NCBI GenBank assembly: GCA_023140905.1
Contig: JAGLKS010000002.1
Location: 1 to 9,830 of the forward strand
Direction: 5' to 3'
DNA length: 9,830 nt
DNA from: Alphaproteobacteria bacterium
GTDB lineage: Bacteria; Pseudomonadota; Alphaproteobacteria; Micavibrionales; Micavibrionaceae
The notes beneath the pieces are model-generated. The model made no database searches. It saw nothing but the letters and a program-made list of their open reading frames with translations, and was not told where the DNA came from. Shown piece after piece: positions 1 to 8,400 of the stretch. Position 1 is the stretch's first letter, and each line of letters starts with the position of its first letter. The position numbers and the translations under genes were made by a program.

Positions 1-951
1 GTTAGCCACCATCCATAAAGCCCCTTTTTTACGCAATGATTCATAAGCACGCAAAATAAACGATACGCCCAGACTAACATCTGTAGACTTCCCTTCATGA
101 AAAGGCGGGTTCATTATAATGTAATCCATATCTTTCAATATACTAGACGGATTACATAAATCCAGCCAACGATACTCTACCTGACATTTGCCCTCCCCTG
201 AATCAGCAAAATGTTTTTGCACATTCTGAGCGCATACGTCCAAAGCGCGCTTATCCGCATCAATACAATAAAGGGTTTTAATCGCCTTATTATGCCTTAA
301 AAGATGGTCTGATAGATACCCATAGCCACAACCAAAATCTGCAACACGCCCATGAATATCCGATGGTAAATTTTCTACCAGTATTTTTGAACCGGGATCT
401 TCCTTATCCCAACCAAATATCCCCGGCTGAGATATAAACCGCCCCTCTAATACGGGCTGCGCAGCACCTTCTGCCAGAGCTTTTATAACAGCATTTTGAT
501 TGATCCCCCCGCATTTACATGCGCGTACAGCCTTGGCTTTATTACGGGAGATAGAATCCATATCTTGAAACCCAAAATTCTGTAGCAGTTTTTTAAGACG
601 CCCTCCACCGGCTTTGTTATCCGCGGCACATATCAAGACGCCTCCCTCACAAAGAGCGTCAATCCCTTGCGCTATCATATAACGCGCTTCAATCATATTT
701 TTGGGAACGAGAATAAGAGCAAGATCATACGCTCCTTTTTCCATTTCATCACATGATGTATGGACAGAAAAACCACACCGTTCTAAGTCCTCCACATATG
801 GACGGAAATGCTGCCACATATAAAACGTTGCCTTATTATGGGCAGTTAACCCCCTGTGACACATGGAATTTATAAACACACATTTATTGTTTACGGAACG
901 ACCCGTATCACCATCCGCCGCATAAAACAAAGTCTCAAGTGCCGCTCTCAT
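1..951 (-). CDS. RsmC/RlmG-like rRNA (guanine-N2)-methyltransferase, 3' end cut by window edge
   Basis: Class I SAM-dependent methyltransferase of the RsmC/RlmG type; these enzymes methylate N2 of a guanine in 16S or 23S rRNA in the cytoplasm. The start ATG at 951-949 follows a GAGGAG Shine-Dalgarno at 962-957 with five-base spacing. The 317 visible codons stay open to the edge. Residues 1-170 match the degenerate N-terminal half of the family, with a GGGRLKK stretch near 115-121. Residues 170-317 are the catalytic MTS half: FGWDKEDPGS near 179-188, SAM-binding motif I VADFGCGYGYLS at 203-214, acidic residue D231 for the SAM ribose, and catalytic NPPFHEGK at 281-288. E. coli RsmC has about 343 residues, so only a short C-terminal piece is missing. 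The protein has many cysteines. It lies 58 bases downstream of the AsmA-like gene with no terminator between, so it may be the last gene of that operon. Fold and NPPF motif are clear; the exact rRNA target (G1207 of 16S or another) cannot be decided. Confidence 0.85.
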   Translation of the reverse strand, partial: MRAALETLFYAADGDTGRSVNNKCVFINSMCHRGLTAHNKATFYMWQHFRPYVEDLERCGFSVHTSCDEMEKGAYDLALILVPKNMIEARYMIAQGIDALCEGGVLICAADNKAGGGRLKKLLQNFGFQDMDSISRNKAKAVRACKCGGINQNAVIKALAEGAAQPVLEGRFISQPGIFGWDKEDPGSKILVENLPSDIHGRVADFGCGYGYLSDHLLRHNKAIKTLYCIDADKRALDVCAQNVQKHFADSGEGKCQVEYRWLDLCNPSSILKDMDYIIMNPPFHEGKSTDVSLGVSFILRAYESLRKKGALWMVAN

Positions 952-1009
952 TTTTTCTCCTCATGTACTATTCCTAAGTAAAACTACTAGAAAAGCTTTA
1001 AAAGAGTCT

Positions 1010-1834
1010 CTATTCAAACATCCCTTTAATACCATCAAAACCTTTTTTAAATTTATCGACTTCCTTACTATAGCTGTCTTTTAGGTTTTTATTAAAAACT
1101 TCGCCAGTGCTAACGCCGATATCATTGAGCATATCCAAGGACAATCCTTTTAAGAACCCTGCACTATTTGCTGTTTGGTTAAATTCTTCCAAAACAATGT
1201 TCATAATTTGCGCGATAACCTCTTGTGACAATGCGCCATTTTCTTTTTCGCCAATCCCGATGATATTAATATCAGGAGCCTTAACTGAAGCTAAATCGCC
1301 ATTAAGAAGCGTAATGCTTGGATTTACCTGTGCATCTGTCAAAGAAAATTTGCGGATAATTACTTTTATATCCGATCCCGCAGAAGATGAGGAATTGCCC
1401 TTACTTTCTTTAGAGGCTTTTTGCGCTGTCTTTTCTGAATACTTTTTCAAAGCACCCAAATTAACGCCGCGCTCATTCACTTCCAAATTCACAACAATAC
1501 CACCAACCTGCACCAAAGCGAACGTTAAGAGTTCTTTTGAAAAACTCTCTCCGGCTATTGTGATGTTTTTAACCGTCAAAGCATTTTTGTTTTTATATCC
1601 TTTAGGATTTGCTACAGAAATATTGTTAACAACAATCTTCTTTTCACTCAAAGATATGGTCATTTCGCCAATACTGACCGGAACCCCCAGCGCATCACTC
1701 GCCGCTTGCTCGGAAAACCTTTTGGCCAGAGCATCCAAATTCAGATACAAATACGCGCCTCCTCCTACAAGAAGCAGGATAAAAACACTAAACAAAAACA
1801 AAGTTATTTTCGCAGTTTTCTTTATAGCAGACAT
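1010..1834 (-). CDS. AsmA-like membrane-anchored envelope protein
   Basis: A 274-residue protein with a short basic N-terminus, one membrane segment at about 10-31, and a predicted periplasmic remainder. Residues 47-95 (LGVPVSIGEMTISLSEKK, then an ANPKGY stretch and LTVKNITI) have the look of the AsmA/DUF748 N-terminal repeat, in which a membrane-anchored beta-rich domain faces the periplasm. A Lys/Ser-rich low-complexity linker at about 135-154 splits it from a second beta-rich part (155-200) with the PDINIIGIGEKENGALS stretch. The last 50 residues are amphipathic and charged. AsmA relatives act in outer-membrane assembly and lipid transport, but most are far longer, so the role here is unknown. 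The ATG is 13 bases after the stop of the channel gene. Its Shine-Dalgarno AAGGA (1849-1845) overlaps that stop codon, pointing to translational coupling. It could equally be called a conserved hypothetical protein. Confidence 0.72.
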   Translation of the reverse strand: MSAIKKTAKITLFLFSVFILLLVGGGAYLYLNLDALAKRFSEQAASDALGVPVSIGEMTISLSEKKIVVNNISVANPKGYKNKNALTVKNITIAGESFSKELLTFALVQVGGIVVNLEVNERGVNLGALKKYSEKTAQKASKESKGNSSSSAGSDIKVIIRKFSLTDAQVNPSITLLNGDLASVKAPDINIIGIGEKENGALSQEVIAQIMNIVLEEFNQTANSAGFLKGLSLDMLNDIGVSTGEVFNKNLKDSYSKEVDKFKKGFDGIKGMFE

Positions 1835-1847
1835 GATAATACCATCC

Positions 1848-4268
1848 TTATTTTTCTTCTGGAGTAACTATTTTTTCTTCTGGATCGTCATCGCGTGTTT
1901 CCTGATCTTTTGCATTTGTATTCAGAGACATAAAGTCTTCGTTTATCTTCGAGCCATTCGTGCTACGAATATGAATATCGCGCTGAGGAAATGGAATTTC
2001 AATCTCTTCTTCTTTAAGTTTCTTCCAGATATCCAGACGCAATTCCGTAGCAATCTTAAAGCGGTCTGTCACATTGCGAATAAACACACGCAATTCAAAA
2101 ATCAAGGCACTATCACCGAAATCATTAAATATAACACTCGGCAACGGACTACTCAAAACAAGATCGCTTTCTTTCGCCAATTCAAGTAATATATCATAGA
2201 CTTGTTGCGGATCTGCATCATAAGAAACACCGACAACAATAGCCAACCGCCCCATACGATCTTTATGCGTCCAGTTTTTCACCGAAGCACTAATCAACTC
2301 AGAATTAGGAATAATGATAGAAGTACGATCTAGTGATTCTATCTCGGTAGCCCTAACACTGATGCGCTTAACAACCCCCTCACCTGAACTCAAAATCACC
2401 CAGTCTCCAACTTTAATTGGACGCTCGAATAACAAAATCAGGCCTGACACGAAATTACTAACAATACTTTGCAGCCCAAAACCAATACCAACAGATAACG
2501 CCCCTGCGATCAAAGCCAGATTGCTTAAATCAAATCCAACAGAAGAAATTGCCGCCATAAAAGCAACAGTCAAACCGACATAACCGATAATCTGAACAAA
2601 AGACAACCGCACAGATTCTTCCATGCGGGTTTTAGGCAATACTTTATGAGCTAAAATTTCCTGTATAAAGCGCGTGATAAATAACAGCACAATAAATAGC
2701 AGAACCGCTGTGGCCAAACTAATCAAAGAAATCGTAATGCCCCCAACTTTAAAACCCGATATTGCCTGAAATATTAGAAGGTGAATGCCTTCCCACTCAA
2801 CACCTATAATCGCAGCAATAAGCGGTAGGGAGAGCAGAATAAGCGCTGTGTCAGTTAGAAAACATAGCCAGAATAACGCCAGATTATCTTCTTTTTCCGG
2901 ATTACGATAAAAGAAGTGTTCGACCCAAACTAAAATAGGGCGAATCATCGCACGTAAAATTAATACCGTGATTAGAAAATTCGTAAGCAATACTGTTTGT
3001 TCAAAAATAAAGCGCGTGAGAGCCACATAGCCAAGCGCATTAGCCCCAAAAACAAACACACCGACAAACGCACTTACATAAAAGAAACGGCGCTTAAATA
3101 AAAACACCCGCCGTTCTTCTTCCCGACGCACAAGAGCAATCGAGAATATCAATAACAATACAGAAAATATTGTTGTTGAAAGAAAACTTTGCACAATCAC
3201 TAATTCAACGGGAACACTTAGATGTCGTCCGACGATCAAAAAAACAAAATCAACAGCATAAAGAATAATAGTTATAATACCGAAAAGGCCTACATTCTTG
3301 CGAATAACACCAGCAGCCATCAACAACCAGGTATTCGTTATTGCACAAAGAATAAACAGGATAAATCCCCAAGCTTTAAGGAACGACACCCTATCGACCT
3401 GTTCAAGCAAACCATGTTTATCAGCAACGAAAGCCAGAACGGCCAGACTCAACGCACCAATACCGATAGAAACAAGTAAATTTATGCCAACACGTTGCAA
3501 CTTCTGATTAATATCCGGGTTATCCATTTTCCGAATATTACGGTGCAAAATACGAGAATTAACCATTACCACCAAAACAAAAAACAGCGCTAATGCTCCG
3601 CCAAGAATCCGCAAAACAACCAGAACGGTCTGTTTGTTTTTATCGCTTTTTCCTTCGAATAAAGATGCCCAACCCTCACGAACACTCTCAAGTGCCTGTA
3701 ACTTGTCACCCTGCACCTCTTCCCATAATTGGGCGTTAAAAGGTGACACGCTATTCTCAAGTATTTTCTCTACAAATTGCGCACGCCGCAAAGCTGCAAG
3801 CTGTTCTAAAAATCGAGTTGATTTTGAACTAAGGACCTCCGCCTGCGTCATAACACCTTTAACCATAAGGCTTTCTTTTGTAAGACGTTCACGCAGATCA
3901 CGAATATTTTCCGGCTCTTCCAAACCGGTTTTCTCATCAGGAGGATCTCCGATATCTGACAAATCAGCACTCACGGAAATAGTTAACGGCATAACAAGAC
4001 TTTGAATTTCCTCAGAACGCGCACGTAAAGCCTTCACACTTTGACGGTTTTCAAAAAGCGTTTTATCATCCAATGTATTATCAAGCAGAATTAGCTCAAA
4101 TGCATCAAGCTCCGCTTGTTTAGCTTCCAATTCTTTTTGAGCTTGTGTTAAATCTAAAATTTCCTGAGCATAAACATATGGTGCTGTGCTCACTAACGCG
4201 AACATCACTACGACCAGACATATCCATATATGTAACTGACAGACTGATTGCGTTATTGATCGATACAT
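1848..4268 (-). CDS. MscS-family mechanosensitive channel with DUF3772-type periplasmic domain
   Basis: An 806-residue channel of the large MscS class, opened by membrane tension during osmotic downshock. Residues 1-34 form a signal peptide ending YVYA before Q35. Residues 35 to about 215 are a charged, partly coiled-coil periplasmic domain; its end (RRAQF, ENSVSPFNAQLW) resembles DUF3772 proteins. About eleven hydrophobic segments follow, as in MscK-like channels. The last is the pore helix near 582-620, with GIGFGLQSIVSNFVSG (from about residue 593) and ERPIKVGDWV leading into the MscS beta domain. The C-terminal vestibule ends at IPFPQRDIHI, then an acidic tail of about 40 residues. I chose ATG 4268 because AAGAGGG (4284-4278) sits nine bases upstream and the signal peptide then starts at residue 1. 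An in-frame ATG at 4328 lacks a ribosome site and would add 20 residues before the signal peptide. First gene of a likely operon; divergent from the Crp/Fnr regulator. Confidence 0.92.
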   Translation of the reverse strand: MYRSITQSVCQLHIWICLVVVMFALVSTAPYVYAQEILDLTQAQKELEAKQAELDAFELILLDNTLDDKTLFENRQSVKALRARSEEIQSLVMPLTISVSADLSDIGDPPDEKTGLEEPENIRDLRERLTKESLMVKGVMTQAEVLSSKSTRFLEQLAALRRAQFVEKILENSVSPFNAQLWEEVQGDKLQALESVREGWASLFEGKSDKNKQTVLVVLRILGGALALFFVLVVMVNSRILHRNIRKMDNPDINQKLQRVGINLLVSIGIGALSLAVLAFVADKHGLLEQVDRVSFLKAWGFILFILCAITNTWLLMAAGVIRKNVGLFGIITIILYAVDFVFLIVGRHLSVPVELVIVQSFLSTTIFSVLLLIFSIALVRREEERRVFLFKRRFFYVSAFVGVFVFGANALGYVALTRFIFEQTVLLTNFLITVLILRAMIRPILVWVEHFFYRNPEKEDNLALFWLCFLTDTALILLSLPLIAAIIGVEWEGIHLLIFQAISGFKVGGITISLISLATAVLLFIVLLFITRFIQEILAHKVLPKTRMEESVRLSFVQIIGYVGLTVAFMAAISSVGFDLSNLALIAGALSVGIGFGLQSIVSNFVSGLILLFERPIKVGDWVILSSGEGVVKRISVRATEIESLDRTSIIIPNSELISASVKNWTHKDRMGRLAIVVGVSYDADPQQVYDILLELAKESDLVLSSPLPSVIFNDFGDSALIFELRVFIRNVTDRFKIATELRLDIWKKLKEEEIEIPFPQRDIHIRSTNGSKINEDFMSLNTNAKDQETRDDDPEEKIVTPEEK

Positions 4269-4277
4269 ATAAATAAG

Positions 4278-4284
4278 CCCTCTT
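4278..4284 (-). promoter_or_regulatory. Shine-Dalgarno deciding the channel start
   Basis: Read on the minus strand this is AAGAGGG, nine bases before ATG 4268. The longer in-frame alternative (ATG 4328) is preceded only by AT-rich sequence without a purine-rich site. This supports the 806-residue form with an N-terminal signal peptide. Confidence 0.7.
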
Positions 4285-4384
4285 GGAAAATCCCTATGAA
4301 TTATAGATTTCCCCAAATAACAATACAAAATAATATAGATATTGTTGCGTGTTTTTTATGCCAGAGCAAGTGAAAGGATGGTAA

Positions 4385-4400
4385 ATTGACTTTAATCAAT
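4385..4400. promoter_or_regulatory. FNR-type operator (TTGAC-N4-ATCAA)
   Basis: ATTGACTTTAATCAAT contains TTGAC (4386-4390), a four-base spacer and ATCAA (4395-4399), with flanking A and T extending the dyad. The FNR/ANR consensus is TTGAT-N4-ATCAA, so one consensus base of ten differs. The centre, 4392.5, is about 60 bases before the start of the Crp/Fnr gene. A class II position (centre near -41.5) would put the transcript start near 4434; AT-rich sequence with loose -10 candidates lies around 4416-4427. The box is also about 120 bases upstream of the divergent channel gene. The recognition helix of the adjacent regulator has the residues that read this half-site, so autoregulation is likely but inferred. 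Confidence 0.65.
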
Positions 4401-4452
4401 TAGAAGTTCGTGAAATAATACTAACGCTAAATGAAAAGGAAGGCATAACTCT

Positions 4453-5160
4453 ATGGATGATATTATCAACACTCTTTCTGAAGCCCCCCTTTTCGCCACC
4501 CTTACGCCCTCAGTTCTCAATGACATCTCAAAAAACGCACACCCTAATGCCCATAAAAAAGGGAAGATTCTTTTCATTCATGGAGATCCGGCAGAACATT
4601 ATTATATCGTAAAAAGCGGGCATATAAAATTATTCCGGGAAACGGTAGACGGAACGCAGACTATAATTGATGTTCTTTCGCAAGGAAATGTTTTTGGACA
4701 TACACTTGTGTTTGAAGAAAACACATATCCTTATAGTGCCGAAATAGCTGAATCTGGAATCATTATTTCTCTGCCTTTATCAGACTTGCGTGATGCCCTT
4801 TATAATGACAACACCATCGCAATTAACATGCTTCGCGCTACGACAAACCGGCTACGCCTCAGAGAAAAAGAACTGGAACACCGCTCAACACAAAATGCTT
4901 CACAGAGAATTGCATGTTTTTTTCTGCGGCACACACTACAGAGGAAAAATGATAGCCTCGTAATTCATCTCCCTTATGATAAGATGTTGCTAGCGGCTCA
5001 CCTTGGAATGCAACCGGAAACATTTTCAAGGGCTTTGTTAAAGTTAAAAAAGGATACAGGAATTAGAATTGAAGGATCATCAATTTATTTGAACACTCTT
5101 GACCGGCTATCCTCCTACGTTTGTTCTTCATGTTCAGAACGGTTTCCTTGCAACGGCTAA
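4453..5160 (+). CDS. Crp/Fnr-family transcription regulator with C-terminal cysteine cluster
   Basis: A 235-residue regulator of usual family length. Residues 10-115 form a cyclic-nucleotide-type beta-roll (FIHGDPAEHYYIVKSGHIKL at 41-60, VFGHTLVFEE at 80-89). The phosphate-binding Arg-Ser/Thr cassette of CRP is absent, so cAMP binding is unlikely. A dimerisation helix spans about 118-142 and the winged helix about 145-220. The recognition helix MQPETFSRALLKLKK (186-200) has E189, S192 and R193, the E-x-x-S-R pattern of FNR that reads TTGAT half-sites; CRP has R-E-x-x-x-R. The tail carries C224, C227 and C233 in a CX2CX5C arrangement, plus C155 in the middle of the protein. E. coli FNR holds its 4Fe-4S cluster with N-terminal cysteines, whereas Bacillus subtilis Fnr uses three C-terminal ones. 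An oxygen- or redox-sensing role is therefore plausible but unproven. GGAAGG at 4438-4443 is the ribosome site, and an FNR-like box lies upstream. No clear terminator follows. Confidence 0.9.
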   Translation: MDDIINTLSEAPLFATLTPSVLNDISKNAHPNAHKKGKILFIHGDPAEHYYIVKSGHIKLFRETVDGTQTIIDVLSQGNVFGHTLVFEENTYPYSAEIAESGIIISLPLSDLRDALYNDNTIAINMLRATTNRLRLREKELEHRSTQNASQRIACFFLRHTLQRKNDSLVIHLPYDKMLLAAHLGMQPETFSRALLKLKKDTGIRIEGSSIYLNTLDRLSSYVCSSCSERFPCNG

Positions 5161-5249
5161 AATTAGGTAGTGTAGTTACGTGTTATGTCCATTCTAACCA
5201 GAGAAAACATACGAAAATGATGACAGTCGCAACTTTTTTAATAATGCTA

Positions 5250-5278
5250 TTGGATATACGCAAAAAGACTGCTAGAAT
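5250..5278 (+). promoter_or_regulatory. Candidate sigma70-type promoter for the autotransporter
   Basis: TTGGAT (5250-5255) and TAGAAT (5273-5278) are separated by 17 bases. The -10 differs from TATAAT at one position; the -35 keeps the TTG core only. Transcription would start near 5285, leaving a leader of about 200 bases. This is a by-eye match in AT-rich sequence and is moderately weak evidence. Confidence 0.35.
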
Positions 5279-5479
5279 TGATTCGATTTTGGATTGAAAA
5301 ATTCAAAACTTTTTTTCAGGGATCTATCTCAGTATTATTTGAAGAGTGTTTTATATAATCTTATCTTTTCACGTCACGGTCCTGTTCTAATACTTCGGAA
5401 GTTATTCCAGCGGATGCGCTTCATTCTTACTCGAGTAAATTACATACATTATTATATGATTTATAGAACCCTTCAAAAT

Positions 5480-5483
5480 GGAG
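5480..5483 (+). promoter_or_regulatory. Shine-Dalgarno deciding the autotransporter start
   Basis: GGAG lies six bases before ATG 5490. The earlier in-frame ATG at 5478 overlaps this GGAG and has no purine-rich site of its own. Starting at 5490 also gives a canonical signal peptide beginning MKLDIRKSLL. Confidence 0.75.
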
Positions 5484-5489
5484 AAAACA

Positions 5490-8400
5490 ATGAAATTAGA
5501 TATTAGAAAATCACTGTTAGCCGGGACAGCCCTTATTGCTGTTGGTGCGTTGTCAGTGTCAACCGCACATGCGGCGGATCAAACCCTTGCAGGTAACGTC
5601 ACGTGGGCTGTTGATGCAGATCAGAATGGAGCACCTGCCGATGGTACTGGTGCCGCTACAGGCGATGCTGTAGATGTTGTTACACATACTCTGACCATAT
5701 TAAACACGACAGCAGATGATGGTGGTGGCGTTGGTACTTATTCATTGGGTGCTGTAACTGGTACAACTGGTAACGTTGTTATCACTTCGGATGCTGGTAC
5801 AGTTGATATGACGGCAACAGTGGCTTCTATGGTAACGACTAGCACTGGTGATCTCACAGTTCAAACCCTTGATGCGGATGATTCTACCGTAGCTGCCACA
5901 ATAACTGGTGCAGCTACAATTGGTGGTGCTCTTTCTGTGGTTTCTACTGAGGCGGATGCTGCTGATACTCTAACGTTGACACTTACAGGTGATGCAACAG
6001 TTACCGGTACAACAACTTTGACAGCCGGTGGTAACTTTGCCGGTGCTAATGCAACGTTGAATGTTGATGGTGCGACAAACGTATTTACAGGTGCCGTGAC
6101 AGTTGATGGTGGTGCTAATGCCGCTGCAGACGCTTACATAACACTTTCTGGTGCTTCTACTACATTTACAGGTGGTTTGGCGTTGGATGATAACACTGGT
6201 CAATCGATTTTGACAGTCGACGGAGCCGCTGCACAAACAGTTGCCGGTGCGATTACAGGTGTTACTGATGGTGATGGTGCTGTCCTTGTTACAAATACAG
6301 TTGGTGGAGTTACTTTCACAGGTACAGTTGGTACAGCTGCGAATAGCCTTGCTTCTGTAACTGTTGCTGCTGCGGACACTAATGATACATCAGCTACATT
6401 CCAAGCTGGCGTTGATGTTACTGCTATCGTTCTTGGTAACGGTACTGGTACTGACACAAACACAGTAACATTTGACGGTACGACAGCTGGTTATACAGTT
6501 GCTGGTACATTGGATGGTACAGCTGGTGATACAGATAATGTGGTTGTTTCAGGTGGTAACACCATTACGACTTCAGGTATTTGGGGCGCGAATTCTCCAG
6601 TTGATGCTTTGACAATCTCTGGTACTTCGTCAAAGTTGACAGCTGGTGCTGATGTTACAGCGACTGCTGTTACCATTGGTGCAGGCGCTACATTGGATGC
6701 TAATGATAAAATTATAGCAACTACTATCACGAACGCAGGTACTTTAGATGTTGGTGCTGATTTAGTTTCAGGAGCTGTAGCTAACACAGGTACAATTCAG
6801 TTCACAGGTACTGGTGGGTTAACTGGTGCTGTTACTGGAGCCGGTGCTTTGGATGTTGATGCTGCAACAACAATGACTGGTGCTATTACGCAGGGAACTG
6901 CTGACATTGCTGCTGTTACATTGACGCAAGTCGGTGGAACAGATGCTTATGCTGTTGATACAACAACATTCTCTGCTGCAGGTACGTTAGCCTTGCCTGA
7001 TGGTGTTAAGGCTGTGACAGGTAACTTCACAAACACAACAGATGGTGAAGGTACAATCACAATAGATGATGGTGCCGGTACAACAACAATCGTTGGTAAT
7101 CTTGGCGCAAGCACATCTCATTCCTTGGCAGCTTTGACAATAGCTGGTGGTACAACACAGACAGTTACAACAACTGGTGATCTTTATGTTGATGCCATTA
7201 CTTTTGATGATGCTGATGTGTTGCAATTCCTTGGTACATCTGCTCAGACAGTATCTGGTACAATTAATGCTGTTGGTGCTGGTGATGGTGTTATCACTGT
7301 TGGTGATGGTACAATTGCTTCTGATGTAACATTTAGCGGCTTAATTGGTGGCGGTACTAATGTTGGTGCTATGAATGTTTCAGCTGCTGCAAAGGCTCGT
7401 TTTGAAGCTAATGTTGTTTCTGACGGTGCATTCACTAACGCTGGTGATACATATGTCGGTGATGGCGTGATCTTGGAAGCTGACACTATCACAAATACAG
7501 GTACTATTAACCTGGAAGTGAAAGACGGTACAACTCTTGGAACGCTTGAAGCTGGTGATATTGGTACTATTGCTGATACATCTGGTACTTTGACTGCAGG
7601 TGACCTGAACTTTAACGTTACTGGTAATGTCACAACAGGCGTTATTCAAATTGGTAATGGTAATGGTGTCGGTGTTGCGACTGTTGGTACAGTAACAGAT
7701 AACTCATATCGCTATACCTTTGCTGTCGCTGGAAGTACTGTTACTGCTACGGATGACCTTGATGTAACAATCACCGCGCTGGCTGCTGCTGATATCGGTA
7801 CGACAACAACAAACGATAACGTAGCTACCGCATTGGATACATTAGCTGATAGTACCAATACACAGATATCTGCTATTGTTGACAACTTTGCTGCTGCGTC
7901 TACACAGGATGCTGCAAACGAAGTTCTTGAAGCTGCTGCAAACACAGTTGATGGTGCTCACGTTGCTGCCGGTCTGGCTGTTTCCAATCAAACTATGGGC
8001 ATGACTAGACAACGTTTGTCAGCATTACGCGCAGGCCAAAGCGGTATGTCTACCGGTGACCAAAGCACAGGCTTAAAAGCTTGGGGTCAGGCATTCGGTC
8101 AAACAGCCACACAAGATACTCGTGGCGGTATTGATGGATATGACTCTGATACATACGGCTTAGCTGTTGGTGTTGATAGTGAAAATATCATCGAAAACGG
8201 TGTTGTCGGTATTGCGTTCAGTTATGGTGACACAGATGTGAAATCTAAAAACGCTAATACAACGGACACTGATGTAGATAGCTATCAGCTTACTTTGTAT
8301 GGAGGCCGTGATCTAGGTAATGACACCTATGTAAATGGTATGGTTGGTTATGCACTAAACAATATCGACACAACACGTCATAATGTTGGTGGTGTAGCCG

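Larger units (their letters stand above)
5161..5489 (+). other. Gene-free region: autotransporter promoter and long leader
   Basis: These 329 bases separate the regulator from the autotransporter. I see no terminator with a G/C stem after the regulator. The stretch is AT-rich and holds a candidate promoter at 5250-5278. It also holds the dyad TTGAAAAATTCAA (5294-5306), followed by a T-run at 5310-5316, and the perfect inverted repeat ACTTCGGAAGT (5392-5402). A second isolated -10-like TATAAT lies at 5354-5359 without a good -35. A 70-codon TTG-initiated frame (5294-5506) crosses it but lacks a ribosome site and overlaps the autotransporter start, so I do not call it. If the 5250 promoter is used, the leader is roughly 200 bases, long enough for post-transcriptional control. 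Confidence 0.5.

Noticed and set aside
1107..2189. Plus-strand open frame of 360 codons antisense to the AsmA-like gene and the end of the channel gene
   Set aside because: It is antisense to two genes with clear domains and ribosome sites, has no Shine-Dalgarno, and its translation has no recognisable domain pattern.
4269..4328. Upstream in-frame ATG (4328) adding 20 residues to the channel
   Set aside because: It has no Shine-Dalgarno and would bury the signal peptide; ATG 4268 has a good site.
4392..4577. Minus-strand 61-codon frame across the Crp/Fnr start
   Set aside because: It is antisense to the regulator's N-terminus and its FNR box, with no supporting ribosome site or motif.
5278..5292. 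A second FNR box starting TTGAT upstream of the autotransporter
   Set aside because: The first half-site is perfect, but the sequence four bases on is TTTTG instead of ATCAA, so there is no dyad.
5294..5506. Possible 70-residue gene in the autotransporter leader
   Set aside because: It starts at TTG with no ribosome site, shows no domain, and overlaps the autotransporter start by 17 bases.
5967..7466. CRISPR or simple-sequence array suggested by the repeated GGTACAG/GGTGATGG words
   Set aside because: The words are irregularly spaced, in frame, and explained by Gly-Thr and Gly-Asp codons of the passenger; there are no constant-length spacers.
7244..7633. Minus-strand open frame of 129 codons inside the autotransporter passenger (and similar ones at 6200-6463, 6491-6787 and 7712-7945)
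   Set aside because: The low-complexity passenger codons lack stops on the opposite strand. The translations are low-complexity Val/Ala/Pro/Ser shadows without ribosome sites.
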